Shown: piece by piece, positions 1 to 9,274 of the stretch
Numbering within the stretch: the first letter of the stretch is position 1
Layout of the letters: each line of letters opens with the position of its first letter
The notes under the pieces: model-generated
What the model was told of the DNA's origin: nothing
Databases searched by the model: none
Seen by the model: the letters and a program-made list of their open reading frames with translations, nothing else
Position numbers and translations under genes: made by a program
Origin: Streptomyces sp. A 4/2
Lineage (GTDB): Bacteria > Actinomycetota > Actinomycetes > Streptomycetales > Streptomycetaceae
Length of the DNA: 64,000 bases
Reading direction: 5' to 3'
Assembly: GCF_940670765.1 (NCBI RefSeq)
Contig: NZ_CALNVW010000010.1
Coordinates: 310,001-374,000 of the forward strand

Positions 1-97
1 TGTGTTGTCCACAGGCGGTGGCTGAAGTCGGCGAGGGCGGACAGAATCGGTGGTGTGCCGGACACCGTTCTGGCGGCCTGATCAACGGGAGGCAGCA

Positions 98-1807
98 GTG
101 AGGACAGCGACACTGGGGCCCGAGGAGCGCACGGCAGCGCTCGCCGGGATGGCCGAGCGTGAACTGGATGTACTGGTCGTAGGGGCCGGTGTGGTCGGTG
201 CGGGGACGGCGCTGGACGCCGCGACGCGCGGGCTCGCGACCGGTCTCGTCGAGGCGAGGGACTGGGCTTCGGGCACATCGAGCCGGTCGAGCAAGCTCAT
301 CCACGGCGGCTTGCGCTATCTGGAGATGCTCGACTTCACGCTCGTACGGGAGGCCCTGAAGGAGCGCGGGCTGCTCCTGGAGCGCCTGGCGCCCCATCTG
401 GTGAAGCCGGTGCCGTTTCTCTATCCCTTGCAGCACAAGGGCTGGGAACGCTGGTACGCGGGCTCGGGCGTCGCGTTGTACGACGCGATGTCGGTCTCGT
501 CGGGACACGGCCGCGGACTGCCGCTGCACCGGCACCTGACGCGCAAGCACGCGCTGCGGGTGGCGCCGGCGCTGAAGAAGGACGCGCTGGTCGGGGCGTT
601 GCAGTACTACGACGCGCAGATGGACGACGCGCGCTATGTGACGACGCTGGTGCGGACGGCCGCGAGCTACGGCGCACTGGCCGCGAACCGCGCCCGGGTC
701 ATCGGCTTCCTGCGGGAGGGCGAGCGGGTCGTCGGCGCGCGGGTGGAGGACGTCGAGACCGGTACCGAGTACGAGATCCGTGCCAAGCAGGTCGTCAACG
801 CCACCGGGGTGTGGACGGACGACACCCAGGCGCTGATCGGCGAGCGCGGACAGTTCCATGTGCGGGCCTCGAAAGGCATCCATCTGGTCGTACCGAAGGA
901 CCGGATTCATTCCTCCACCGGGCTCATCCTGCGGACCGAGAAGTCGGTGCTGTTCGTGATCCCGTGGGGACGCCACTGGATCGTCGGGACCACGGACACC
1001 GACTGGGACCTGGACAAGGCGCACCCGGCCGCGTCCAGCGCCGACATCGACTACCTCCTCGAACACGTCAACTCGGTGCTTGCGACGCCCCTGACCAGGG
1101 ACGACGTCCAGGGCGTGTACGCGGGCCTGCGGCCGTTGCTGGCCGGGGAGTCCGATGCGACCAGCAAGCTCTCGCGGGAGCACACGGTGGCGCATCCGGT
1201 GCCGGGCCTGGTGGTCGTCGCCGGCGGCAAGTACACGACGTACCGAGTGATGGCGAAGGACGCGGTGGACGAGGCGGTGCACGGGCTGGACCAGCGGGTC
1301 GCCGAGTGCGTCACGGAGAACGTGCCGCTGATCGGAGCAGAGGGCTACAACGCCCTGTGGAACGCGCGGGCGCGGATCGCCGCGCGCACCGGTCTGCACG
1401 TGGCCCGGGTCGAGCACCTGTTGAACCGCTTCGGCTCGATGACCCAGGAGCTGCTCGACCTGATCGTGGCGGACCCCTCGCTGGGCGAGCCGCTGGGCAG
1501 CGCGGACGACTATCTGCGGGCCGAGGTCGTCTATGCCGCTTCGCACGAAGGGGCCAGGCATCTGGACGACGTGCTGACCCGGCGTACACGCATCTCGATC
1601 GAGACCTTCGACCGGGGGACGCGCAGCGCGCGGGAGGCCGCCGAGTTGATGGCGAAGGTGCTCGGCTGGGACAAGGGCCGGACGGAGAAGGAGATCGCGC
1701 ACTACGAGAAGCGGGTGGAGGCGGAGCGGGAGTCGCAGCGGCAGCCGGACGACCTGACGGCGGACGCGGCGCGGCTCGGGGCGCCGGACATATTGCCGCT
1801 GGGGTGA
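98..1807 (+). CDS. glpD: Glycerol-3-phosphate dehydrogenase (FAD-dependent)
   Basis: This enzyme oxidises sn-glycerol 3-phosphate to dihydroxyacetone phosphate and passes electrons to the quinone pool at the inner face of the membrane. The N-terminus carries the FAD-binding Rossmann motif VVGAGVVGAG (about residues 26-35) and the family signature SSRSSKLIHGGLRYLE. The middle has IVGTTDTDWD and GVYAGLRPLL, and AGGKYTTYRVMA marks the C-terminal part of the FAD domain. At about 569 residues it has normal GlpD length. The frame opens at position 50, but GTG at 98 has a GGGAGG sequence at about 88-93 in front and starts close to the Rossmann fold, so I chose it. No glpK or glpF lies downstream; the upstream side is outside the window. 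Confidence 0.93.
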   Translation: MRTATLGPEERTAALAGMAERELDVLVVGAGVVGAGTALDAATRGLATGLVEARDWASGTSSRSSKLIHGGLRYLEMLDFTLVREALKERGLLLERLAPHLVKPVPFLYPLQHKGWERWYAGSGVALYDAMSVSSGHGRGLPLHRHLTRKHALRVAPALKKDALVGALQYYDAQMDDARYVTTLVRTAASYGALAANRARVIGFLREGERVVGARVEDVETGTEYEIRAKQVVNATGVWTDDTQALIGERGQFHVRASKGIHLVVPKDRIHSSTGLILRTEKSVLFVIPWGRHWIVGTTDTDWDLDKAHPAASSADIDYLLEHVNSVLATPLTRDDVQGVYAGLRPLLAGESDATSKLSREHTVAHPVPGLVVVAGGKYTTYRVMAKDAVDEAVHGLDQRVAECVTENVPLIGAEGYNALWNARARIAARTGLHVARVEHLLNRFGSMTQELLDLIVADPSLGEPLGSADDYLRAEVVYAASHEGARHLDDVLTRRTRISIETFDRGTRSAREAAELMAKVLGWDKGRTEKEIAHYEKRVEAERESQRQPDDLTADAARLGAPDILPLG

Positions 1808-1818
1808 CCGGGTGAGGA

Positions 1819-1854
1819 CGGGCTGTCCGGGCCGGAGGCGGTCCGGACAGCCCG
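1819..1854 (+). terminator. Stem-loop terminator of glpD
   Basis: A perfect 12-base inverted repeat (CGGGCTGTCCGG / CCGGACAGCCCG) with a 12-base loop lies 12 bases after the glpD stop. It has no U-tract, as is usual in Streptomyces. Confidence 0.75.
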
Positions 1855-2276
1855 CGGGGGAAGCCCCGGGGCGGACCGGGTCCGCTCAGGGGCGGAACAC
1901 CTCGCCCAGGACCTGTGGTTCGAGGTCCGGGCTGACGGGTCGTCGTCCGTGTCGGTCCGCATCGTCACGGCGTGACTGCCGGGGGGATCCGTCTTCGGGG
2001 ACCAGCCGTCCAGCGCCGTGCGCACGGGCTTGACCTCCGGTTCCCGGGGCAGGGACCCGTTGGCGGCGCCGAGCGGCGTCAGCAGCGGAGGGGCGGCCGG
2101 GACACGTCCCAGGGCAGGTCCTAGAACCTGTCCGACCAGCAGACGGTGTATCGGCATGGCGGGAAGACCTTCCTCCATGGCCCATGATGGTCGCCCGCGG
2201 ACCCGGCACCATCACCGGTCCCGGAGTGAGAGACAATGGACGCTCTGCCAGGGCGGGTTGAACGCAGAGGGGACGC
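1855..2276. other. Intergenic region, no supported gene
   Basis: About 420 bases separate the glpD terminator from the first kinase. Minus-strand frames run through it, but none has a convincing start with a ribosome site or a recognisable domain. A GACAAT box near 2232-2237 could be the -10 of the kinase gene, and AGAGGGG at about 2266-2272 is its ribosome site. Otherwise I see nothing in it. Confidence 0.4.
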
Positions 2277-4190
2277 ATGTCGGAGGCGGAGCAGGCGAAG
2301 GACACCAAGGGGCGCCTCCTGGCTGGGCGGTACCGGCTTGGAGAGGTGCTCGGCAAGGGCGGCATGGGCACGGTCTGGCGGGCCGTGGACGAGACGCTCG
2401 GCCGCACCGTCGCCGTGAAGGAGCTGCGCTTTCCCTCGGCCATCGACGAGGAAGAGAAGCGCAGGCTCGTCACGCGCACACTGCGCGAGGCGAAGGCGAT
2501 CGCGCGGATCCGTAACAACGGCGCGGTGACCGTCTTCGACGTCGTGGACGAGGACGACCGGCCGTGGATCGTGATGGAGCTCGTCGAGGGCTGCTCGCTG
2601 GCCGAGTTGGTACGGGAGAAGGGTGCCCTCACACCCGTGCGCGCGGCCGAGGTGGGTCTCGCGATCCTCGACGTGCTGCGGCTGGCCCACCGTGAGGGCA
2701 TCCTGCACCGCGACGTGAAACCGTCCAACGTGCTGATCGCCGAGGACGGCCGCGTCGTACTGACCGACTTCGGGATCGCCCAGGTCGAGGGCGACCCGTC
2801 CGTCACCTCGACGGGGATGCTGGTCGGCGCCCCCTCGTACATCTCGCCCGAGCGTGCCCGCGGTCACAAGCCGGGCCCTCCGGCCGACCTGTGGTCGCTG
2901 GGCGGGCTGTTGTACGCGAGCGTCGAGGGCGTGCCGCCGTACGACAAGGGCTCGGCCATCGCGACCCTCACCGCCGTGATGACCGAACCGGTCGATCCGC
3001 CGAAGAACGCGGGACCGCTGACAGAGGTCATCTACGGGCTGCTCGCGAAGGATCCGGCCCAGCGGCTCGACGACGCGGGGGCGCGGCGGCTGCTCAACGA
3101 TGTGATCCACGCTCCGGTGGCGCCCGCCGCGGACGAGCCGGTCGCGCTGGACGCCACGCGGGTGGTTCCGCTGCCGCCCGTGCCCGACGAACCTGCGGCT
3201 GCGGACCGGTCGGGACGGGCCGGGGCCACGAACCCGTCGAAGCCCGCCAGGCAGCCCAGGGCTCCGAAGCCCGCGAAGCCTCCGCGGTCTCCGAACACCC
3301 CCGGCGCCAGGGACACGGCCGCGGCTGCCGCCGACCGGATGCGTGGCGCGCTGAAGTCCGTACGGAACGCCAGGTCCGAGCCCGCTCCGGCCGCGCCCGC
3401 GGCGGTACCCGCCGGTCAGGCCGCCCGGGTGCGGGCCTCGCTCACCGATGTCGTACCGCGCCGCACGCTGGTGATAATCGCGGCCGTCGTCGTGCTCCTG
3501 GTGCTCGGTACGGTCCTGGCCTTCGCCCTCAACGGGGGCGGCGACAAGGACAACCAGGGCAAGCCCAAGGGTGACAAGGGCACTTCGAGCTCCGCGACGG
3601 CCGGGGACGACAGCAAGGACAAGGGAAAGACGGGCGGGCAGGGCAAGAACGGCGGCCAGAACGACGGCAGTACCGCGCCGACGCCCGGCGACAAGGCGAC
3701 CGAAGCCTCCAAGCCGTCCGCTGACGCCCTGCCCAGCGGGTACAAGAAGGTCTCGGACGGCCGGTTCCACTTCAGCATGGCGATACCCGCGGGGTTCCAC
3801 CGCACGGGTATCGCCGGGCAGAACTCGGGCGGGATCTACAACGCGTCCGAGGGCGGCTTCCCGCGCGTCCAGATCGACTTCAACAGCTCGCCCGGGAACG
3901 ACGCCGCCGGTGCCTGGCGGTCCGCGGAGGGCGGTGCTTCCAGGAGCATGGGCGCCTACAAGGGCCTCGGCATCCACGAGGTCGACTACAACGGCTATCC
4001 GACCGTCGCCGACTGGTCGTTCGAGCGGGACCAACACGGTGAGCGCGTCCGGGTGCTCAACCGCGGATTCAAGGTGGACGCCCACCGCGGGTATTCCATC
4101 ATGGTCAGCTGCAAGGCGAGCGAATGGGACGGCGACGCGTGCACCACGCTGCGTAACACGGCGTTCAAGACATTCGCCCCCAAGAAGTGA
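2277..4190 (+). CDS. Receptor-type serine/threonine protein kinase
   Basis: A membrane-anchored Hanks-type kinase that should phosphorylate Ser/Thr of cytoplasmic proteins in response to an outside signal. All key residues are present: glycine loop GKGGMGTV (about 26-33), AVK lysine (48), HRDVKPSN (144-151), DFG (164-166), SPER and DLWSLG. A Pro/Ala-rich linker (about 280-390) leads to one membrane helix (about 397-418). Beyond it a Gly/Lys/Ser-rich spacer leads to a C-terminal domain (about 485-637) that should lie outside the membrane. There are no PASTA repeats. It is first of three tandem kinase genes whose outer domains look related. The ATG start has AGAGGGG upstream. Confidence 0.92.
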   Translation: MSEAEQAKDTKGRLLAGRYRLGEVLGKGGMGTVWRAVDETLGRTVAVKELRFPSAIDEEEKRRLVTRTLREAKAIARIRNNGAVTVFDVVDEDDRPWIVMELVEGCSLAELVREKGALTPVRAAEVGLAILDVLRLAHREGILHRDVKPSNVLIAEDGRVVLTDFGIAQVEGDPSVTSTGMLVGAPSYISPERARGHKPGPPADLWSLGGLLYASVEGVPPYDKGSAIATLTAVMTEPVDPPKNAGPLTEVIYGLLAKDPAQRLDDAGARRLLNDVIHAPVAPAADEPVALDATRVVPLPPVPDEPAAADRSGRAGATNPSKPARQPRAPKPAKPPRSPNTPGARDTAAAAADRMRGALKSVRNARSEPAPAAPAAVPAGQAARVRASLTDVVPRRTLVIIAAVVVLLVLGTVLAFALNGGGDKDNQGKPKGDKGTSSSATAGDDSKDKGKTGGQGKNGGQNDGSTAPTPGDKATEASKPSADALPSGYKKVSDGRFHFSMAIPAGFHRTGIAGQNSGGIYNASEGGFPRVQIDFNSSPGNDAAGAWRSAEGGASRSMGAYKGLGIHEVDYNGYPTVADWSFERDQHGERVRVLNRGFKVDAHRGYSIMVSCKASEWDGDACTTLRNTAFKTFAPKK

Positions 4191-4323
4191 CCCAGGACAC
4201 GTAAGGTGAGAAGTCGCGGACCGTACGCAGCCGCAATAGGCCCGTAATCGACCGTAATTGACGGTTTGACGTGACCTGAGACCAGTGATGTGACCAGGGA
4301 ACAGCGCGCTTCGGGGAGGCGTC

Positions 4324-7131
4324 GTGGACGAGTACGCGGGAAGGGTCCTTGCCGACCGCTACCGTCTTCCGCTGCCGCCTTCCGATGAGTACGAACTGGC
4401 GGAGACCCGCGCGTTCGACACCTACAGCGGGCAGGAAGTCCTCGTCCGGCAGGTGCCGTTGCCGGAGGTCGTGGACGCGGAGATGGTCGAAGAGGGCGGC
4501 GCCGGGGCGCGGGCCGCCGGCGGGCCCGGGGTGCCGTCGCAGCGGCGGATGTCCGGGCGTACCACCCGGCGGCCCGCCGAACCGGCCGTACTGCGCGCCA
4601 TCGAGGCGGCCCAGTCCGCCGCGCAGATCCCCGACCACCCCCGTCTCGACCAGGTCTTCGACGTCTTCGCCGAGGGCGGCTCGCTCTGGGTGGTGAGCGA
4701 ACTGGTCGACGCCAGGCCGCTGGCCGCGATGCTGGCCGAGCGCCCGCTGAATCCGTACCGGGCCGCCGAGATCGCCTCGGACGTGCTCACCGCGCTGCGC
4801 GTGCTGCACGCGCACGGCTGGACCCACCGGAACATCACCGCCCGCACCGTGCTGGTCTGTGAGGACGGCCGGGTGGTCCTGACCGGTCTGGCGGCGGGCG
4901 CGGCGGAAGAGGCGCTGTGCGGCTACGACCCGGTGCCGGGGACGGATTTACCGGATCTGCCGCAGGCGCTCGCGGCCGGGACGGTCGGAGCGGACGGGCC
5001 ACTGCCGGTGGAGCAGGTGTTTCCGGTGGAGCGGGCGCTTCCGGTGGAGCGGGCGCTTCCGGCCGGGCCGGAGTTGCCCGCCGGGTACACCCAGGATCCG
5101 GGCCGCGAGCAGGCGCGCGAGCACCCGGCGCGCGGCCGGATGTACGACCAGATGCAGGACCCCGAGCGGGACCCGGCGCGGAATCCGGTGCGGAATCCGG
5201 TGCCCGGTCAGCAGGCCGCCTCCCGCCAGGAGACCGGGCTGCCCGCCGTCCCGGGCGGTGCCTCCAGTGACATCCGCGCGGCCCGTGCCGGTGCCATAGC
5301 GGCCTACCGAGCGGGGGCCCGCGCCGCCGCACGGGTCAGTGAGGACGAACGAGGGGACGAGCGGGGGAGCGAGCGGCAGGGCAGCACCGGGGGCCTCCCG
5401 GTCCAGCGGCCCGCGACCGGGGCCGATCCGCGGGAGGCGGGGCGGCAGGAGCCGATGGGCCTCTGGCACGGCGCGGGGCCGCGGTCCGGCGCCGGGGACG
5501 GCATGCGCGCCGACGACCTGCGTGACGCCCACGCCCGGGATGCCCACGAGCAGGACGTCCATGCCCGGGACACCCTCTCCCGGGACACCCGGTCCAGAGA
5601 GATCCAGGCCAGGGAGATCCAGGCCAGAGAGATCCAGCCCGGAGACACCCATGGACCCCTGACCGCCACGGACCGGCAGGGCTCCGCAGGTCAGCACAGT
5701 CCTGCCGATCGCCACGCCCCCGCCGATCAGTACGACTCCGCCGATCAGTACGACCCCACCGCCCAGTACGACCCCACCGCCCCCCGGCACCGCGGTCCCA
5801 CCACGCCCCTCGCCGCCGAGCGGGCCCGGCAGGCACGTATCACCGTCGTGGGCGCCGTCACCGAACGGTGGGCCCCCGAGCAGGCGGGCCCCGTCCACGG
5901 GCACTGGCAGCTCGCCGCCCCCGTCGGGCCCGCGACCGATCTGTGGGCGCTCGGCGCGTTGCTCTTCCGGGCCGTCCAGGGGCACGCCCCGTACCCCGAG
6001 GAGAGCGCGGCCGAACTGGTCCAGCTGGTTTGCGCCGAGCCGCCCGCCTTCGCCGAGGAGTGCGGCCCGCTGCGGCCCGTCGTGGAGTCGCTGCTGCGTC
6101 AGGACCCCACCGAACGCCCGGACATAGAGGAACTGCGCGGCTGGCTGCGTTCGCTCGTACGGTCGGCGCCGGAGCCGGACGCCGGTCAGCAGATCGTGCC
6201 CGTACCTGCCGACGACGCCACGAAGCTGCCGATCGTCCGGCGCCGGGGCGAGCTGGTCCGCAGACGCCGCAACGCCCGCGGGGACGGTACGCACGGCCGT
6301 CACCGCCAGCAGAGGAGGAACGGCAGGCGCGGCGACCCGGTGAAGGGCCGGTCCGCGCGGGCGGCGCAGCCCGCGCAGTCGATGCACTCGGTGGAGTCGG
6401 GGCCAGGGGCGGGAGCGGCCGGGCAACAGCCCCGGGCGGAAGGCAGACCGCGCTCTCTCGGTCGGACGCTGCTCGTCGTCGTCCTGGTGGTCCTCGTCGC
6501 TGCCCTGGTGTACGCGCTGAAGTTCATGCCGAAGGCCGGTGAAGCCGACCAGGCCGTCTCCGGCGCACCCGCCTCCGTCCCGACCGGCGCCGCGTCCGGG
6601 CAGCCGGACTCCCCGTCAGCACAGCAGTCGGGGACGACCGGTTCCCCGCAGGGCACCGAGCCCGACAGCGGTGGACCGGCCACCGGTTACGCCCTCCGCA
6701 AGGACCCCGAGGGTTTCCAGGTGGCCGTGCACAAGGACTGGGAGCGACGCCCCGTCAACGATGCCGGACAGATCCGCTTTCTCGGCGGCGACTTCGAACT
6801 CGTCGTCGTCCCGGGCCGGGACAGCGTCAAGGACGAGGGCGCCGACCCGATGGCGTACCAGCGCAACAAGGAGCGGGAACTCCAGCCGTTCCGCGACTCC
6901 ACCTGGTCGTCCGCGTCCGGGCTGCGCCGGATCGACGTCGGCAAGCAGGCCATGGCCGAGGGGCAGTTCACCTGGCAGGACAGCAGCGGCCGTGAGGTGT
7001 ACGTGCGCAATGTGGCGATGATTATCGACGGCCGCTACCACATCGTGCAGGTCATCGGCCCCGAGGCGCAGCGCGACAAGGTCACGGAGATCTACCAACA
7101 GGCCATGTCCTCCTACCGAACCGTGAAGTGA
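4324..7131 (+). CDS. Membrane pseudokinase with expanded repeat insert
   Basis: A 935-residue relative of its two kinase neighbours whose catalytic residues are replaced. There is no glycine loop, the lysine position reads VLVR (Arg42), HRDxK reads HRNIT (about 168-172) and DFG reads TGLA (187-190). Kinase fold landmarks remain, for example GRVVLTGLA and ATDLWALGALLF near residue 538. Between them sits an insert of over 300 residues rich in tandem repeats. One membrane helix (about 714-736) and an outer domain (about 790-935) follow. The GTG start has GGGGAGG just before it. I infer a binding, scaffolding or allosteric role with the flanking kinases; catalytic activity is unlikely. Confidence 0.85.
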   Translation: MDEYAGRVLADRYRLPLPPSDEYELAETRAFDTYSGQEVLVRQVPLPEVVDAEMVEEGGAGARAAGGPGVPSQRRMSGRTTRRPAEPAVLRAIEAAQSAAQIPDHPRLDQVFDVFAEGGSLWVVSELVDARPLAAMLAERPLNPYRAAEIASDVLTALRVLHAHGWTHRNITARTVLVCEDGRVVLTGLAAGAAEEALCGYDPVPGTDLPDLPQALAAGTVGADGPLPVEQVFPVERALPVERALPAGPELPAGYTQDPGREQAREHPARGRMYDQMQDPERDPARNPVRNPVPGQQAASRQETGLPAVPGGASSDIRAARAGAIAAYRAGARAAARVSEDERGDERGSERQGSTGGLPVQRPATGADPREAGRQEPMGLWHGAGPRSGAGDGMRADDLRDAHARDAHEQDVHARDTLSRDTRSREIQAREIQAREIQPGDTHGPLTATDRQGSAGQHSPADRHAPADQYDSADQYDPTAQYDPTAPRHRGPTTPLAAERARQARITVVGAVTERWAPEQAGPVHGHWQLAAPVGPATDLWALGALLFRAVQGHAPYPEESAAELVQLVCAEPPAFAEECGPLRPVVESLLRQDPTERPDIEELRGWLRSLVRSAPEPDAGQQIVPVPADDATKLPIVRRRGELVRRRRNARGDGTHGRHRQQRRNGRRGDPVKGRSARAAQPAQSMHSVESGPGAGAAGQQPRAEGRPRSLGRTLLVVVLVVLVAALVYALKFMPKAGEADQAVSGAPASVPTGAASGQPDSPSAQQSGTTGSPQGTEPDSGGPATGYALRKDPEGFQVAVHKDWERRPVNDAGQIRFLGGDFELVVVPGRDSVKDEGADPMAYQRNKERELQPFRDSTWSSASGLRRIDVGKQAMAEGQFTWQDSSGREVYVRNVAMIIDGRYHIVQVIGPEAQRDKVTEIYQQAMSSYRTVK
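5596..5780 (+). repeat. In-frame tandem repeats in the pseudokinase insert
   Basis: Three 15-base copies coding for REIQA-like units lie at 5596-5640, and about three 18-base copies coding for ADQYDPT-like units lie at about 5725-5780. Copies keep frame and differ by a few bases, which suggests recent slippage. A third coding repeat (PVERAL) lies near 5010-5060. Confidence 0.8.
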
Positions 7132-7232
7132 GCGGACGTCGAACCGTGAAGTGAGCGGACGCCGAACGGCGAGTTGAGCGGAAGCCGAACCGTGAAGTGA
7201 ACGGAGTGCCGAACCGTGAAGCGAGCGGAGTA
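7117..7232 (+). repeat. 23-base tandem array starting in the pseudokinase stop region
   Basis: Five copies of a 23-24 base unit begin inside the gene's last codons; each resembles CGAACCGTGAAGTGAGCGGA. Copy 1 contains the codons for RTVK and the stop. The later copies form the spacer to the next kinase. Confidence 0.85.
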
Positions 7233-7330
7233 CGCCATTCCCGTCACAGTGCGGTATCACGGTCCGCCCCGAGGTTCCACGACCGAATGCCCGTCCGTAA
7301 CCTGGCAGTCGAGGGAACGGACAGGGGCAC

Positions 7331-8959
7331 GTGGAACACACTCACAGCGCGGACTTGCTGCTCGCCGACCGCTATCGGTTGGGCGAGCTCATCGGTCGTG
7401 GCGGCATGGGCAAGGTCTGGCGCGCACACGACGAGGTGTTGCACCGGACCGTCGCCGTCAAGGAATTGACGGCTGGTCTGTACGTGTCCGAGGCGGACCG
7501 GGAGGTCCTGCACGCCAGGACGCAGAAGGAGGCGCGGGCCGCGGCCCGCATAAACCACCCCGGGGTCGTCACCGTCCATGACGTGATCGAGTTCGACAAC
7601 CGGCCGTGGATCGTCATGGAGTACGTCGACGGACCTTCGCTCGCCGACGCGGCCAAGGAGTCCGGACCGCTGGACCCCCGTGAAGCCGCCCGCATCGGAC
7701 TCCACGTGCTGGGCGCCCTGCGCGCCGCACACGTGGCGGGTGTGCTCCACCGGGACGTGAAGCCCGGCAACGTGCTGCTCGCCAAGGACGGCCGCGTCCT
7801 CATCACCGACTTCGGTATCGCCGCGATCGAGGGCGACGCGGAGATCACCCGGACCGGCGAGATCGTCGGCTCCATCGACTATCTGGCACCCGAGCGGGTC
7901 TACGGCGAGGCTCCCGGCCCCGCGTCCGACCTCTGGTCGCTGGGCGCCACCCTCTACACGGCCGTCGAGGAACGCTCGCCCTTCCGCCGTACGTCACCGA
8001 TCTCCACCCTCCAGGCCGTGGTGAACGACGAGCCGCCGCCGCTCACCCGCGCCGGGCCGCTCACGCCCGTCATCACGGCGCTCCTGCGCAAGGACCCCGC
8101 AGATCGGCCCGATCCGGTCGAGGCCGAGCGGATGCTGCTGGACGCGATGGAGGGGCGCCGCCCCAAGCAGGCCGAGGCGTACGTCCCGACGCAGACGGTG
8201 AGGGAGGGGCTGCTCCAGGACGCGACGCCGACGAGCAAGCTGCCCACGCCCGAGCCGGAGACCCCGGCCGAGCCCGCCCCCACGGCGCCGCCAGCGGCTC
8301 CGGTGCCCGCCGGCCGCAAGCGCGGCCGTCTGCGTACCGCCGCACTGGTGGTGGCACTTGCCGTGGTCGTCGGTGGCGGGGCCGGTTTCGCCGTCATGAA
8401 GTACGGGAACGGGAACGGCGGTTCCGACAAGGAGGCGGCGCACGACCCCGGGCCGACGACGACCGGCAGTGGACGGACGAGCACGCCGGAGAAGAAGAAG
8501 CCGTACAGCGACATTCCCGCCGGCTGGCACCGGGTGACCGAGCCCGAGGGGTACAGCATGGCTGTCCCCGACGGCTGGAAGCGCCAGATGGACGGCTCGG
8601 GCGAGATCGACTACACGCCTGACGACGGCAACCACTTCATCCGGATAAGCATCGACACGACGCCCGACTACGCGACCCCGTACCTGCACCAGCTGGCGCT
8701 CGAACCGCAGCTGAGCCGGCTGCCCGACTACAGGCGGCTGACGCTGCACGTGAACAACTTCCGCGACCAGGACGCCGCGCTGTGGGAGTTCACCTGGAGA
8801 GAGACCAAGGGTCACCCGGGCAGGCGCCGCGCCATAGACCAGATGTACAACGTGGACCACGGGCGGGCCGAGTACGCGATCTACATGGGCGGTCCGTCCT
8901 CGGACTGGAACCGCGAGCGGTTCGACACCGTCCTGCGTTACTGGCAGCCGCCGAGCTGA
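7331..8959 (+). CDS. Receptor-type serine/threonine protein kinase
   Basis: Third gene of the kinase trio. The kinase domain is intact: GRGGMGKV (about 22-29), AVK (Lys44), HRDVKPGN (140-147), DFG (160-162), GSIDYLAPER and DLWSLG. A Pro-rich linker (about 295-330) is followed by one membrane helix (about 335-356). An outer domain of about 160 residues contains GWHRVTEPEGYSMAVPDGW, like the pattern in its neighbours. The GTG at 7331 begins just ahead of the first kinase strand and follows an ACAGGGG sequence. It lies 199 bases from the pseudokinase, with a tandem array between, so an independent promoter is possible. Confidence 0.92.
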   Translation: MEHTHSADLLLADRYRLGELIGRGGMGKVWRAHDEVLHRTVAVKELTAGLYVSEADREVLHARTQKEARAAARINHPGVVTVHDVIEFDNRPWIVMEYVDGPSLADAAKESGPLDPREAARIGLHVLGALRAAHVAGVLHRDVKPGNVLLAKDGRVLITDFGIAAIEGDAEITRTGEIVGSIDYLAPERVYGEAPGPASDLWSLGATLYTAVEERSPFRRTSPISTLQAVVNDEPPPLTRAGPLTPVITALLRKDPADRPDPVEAERMLLDAMEGRRPKQAEAYVPTQTVREGLLQDATPTSKLPTPEPETPAEPAPTAPPAAPVPAGRKRGRLRTAALVVALAVVVGGGAGFAVMKYGNGNGGSDKEAAHDPGPTTTGSGRTSTPEKKKPYSDIPAGWHRVTEPEGYSMAVPDGWKRQMDGSGEIDYTPDDGNHFIRISIDTTPDYATPYLHQLALEPQLSRLPDYRRLTLHVNNFRDQDAALWEFTWRETKGHPGRRRAIDQMYNVDHGRAEYAIYMGGPSSDWNRERFDTVLRYWQPPS

Positions 8960-9064
8960 ACCGCCGAGCTGAACCGCCGAGCTGTACCGCCGAGCTGAAC
9001 CGCCGAGCTGAACCGCCGAGCTGAACCGCTGAGCTGAGCCACCGAGCTGAGCCACCGAGCTGAA
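8948..9064 (+). repeat. 13-base tandem array reiterating the kinase stop
   Basis: Nine copies of CCGCCGAGCTGAA or close variants (unit 13 bases) are followed by one decayed copy. Copy 1 encodes the last residues PPS and the TGA stop of the kinase. Because 13 is not a multiple of three, the TGA falls in all three frames across the array. Confidence 0.9.
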
Positions 9065-9179
9065 CCGTCGCGCTGCGCGGTGGGGCCCGGCCCGTGGTCC
9101 CTGTCCGTCCGCCGGTAGGAACACCTGCGAGGAGACCGCACGGCGGTACCCGTACGGCGTAAGCCCACTGATCAAGGCT

Positions 9180-9207
9180 TATCCCGCCAGTGATCACTGG
9201 CGGGATA
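9180..9207. promoter_or_regulatory. Perfect 28-base palindrome before the dehydrogenase gene
   Basis: Each 14-base arm reads TATCCCGCCAGTGA toward the centre and there is no spacer. It lies 67 bases before the dehydrogenase start and 220 bases after the kinase stop. It could be a dimeric operator for the dehydrogenase gene or the hairpin terminator of the kinase gene. The AT pairs at both ends and the zero spacer favour an operator. Confidence 0.55.
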
Positions 9208-9274
9208 TGTGGGGACCCTGAAAAGGCGTTACTCACGGGTACCGAAACTCTCCGTCTGGGCATAGCCTCCCCTC

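Noticed and set aside
1702..2178. Minus-strand frame after glpD
   Set aside because: It overlaps the glpD 3' end and terminator, has no recognisable domain, and its only GGAGG lies too far from a usable start.
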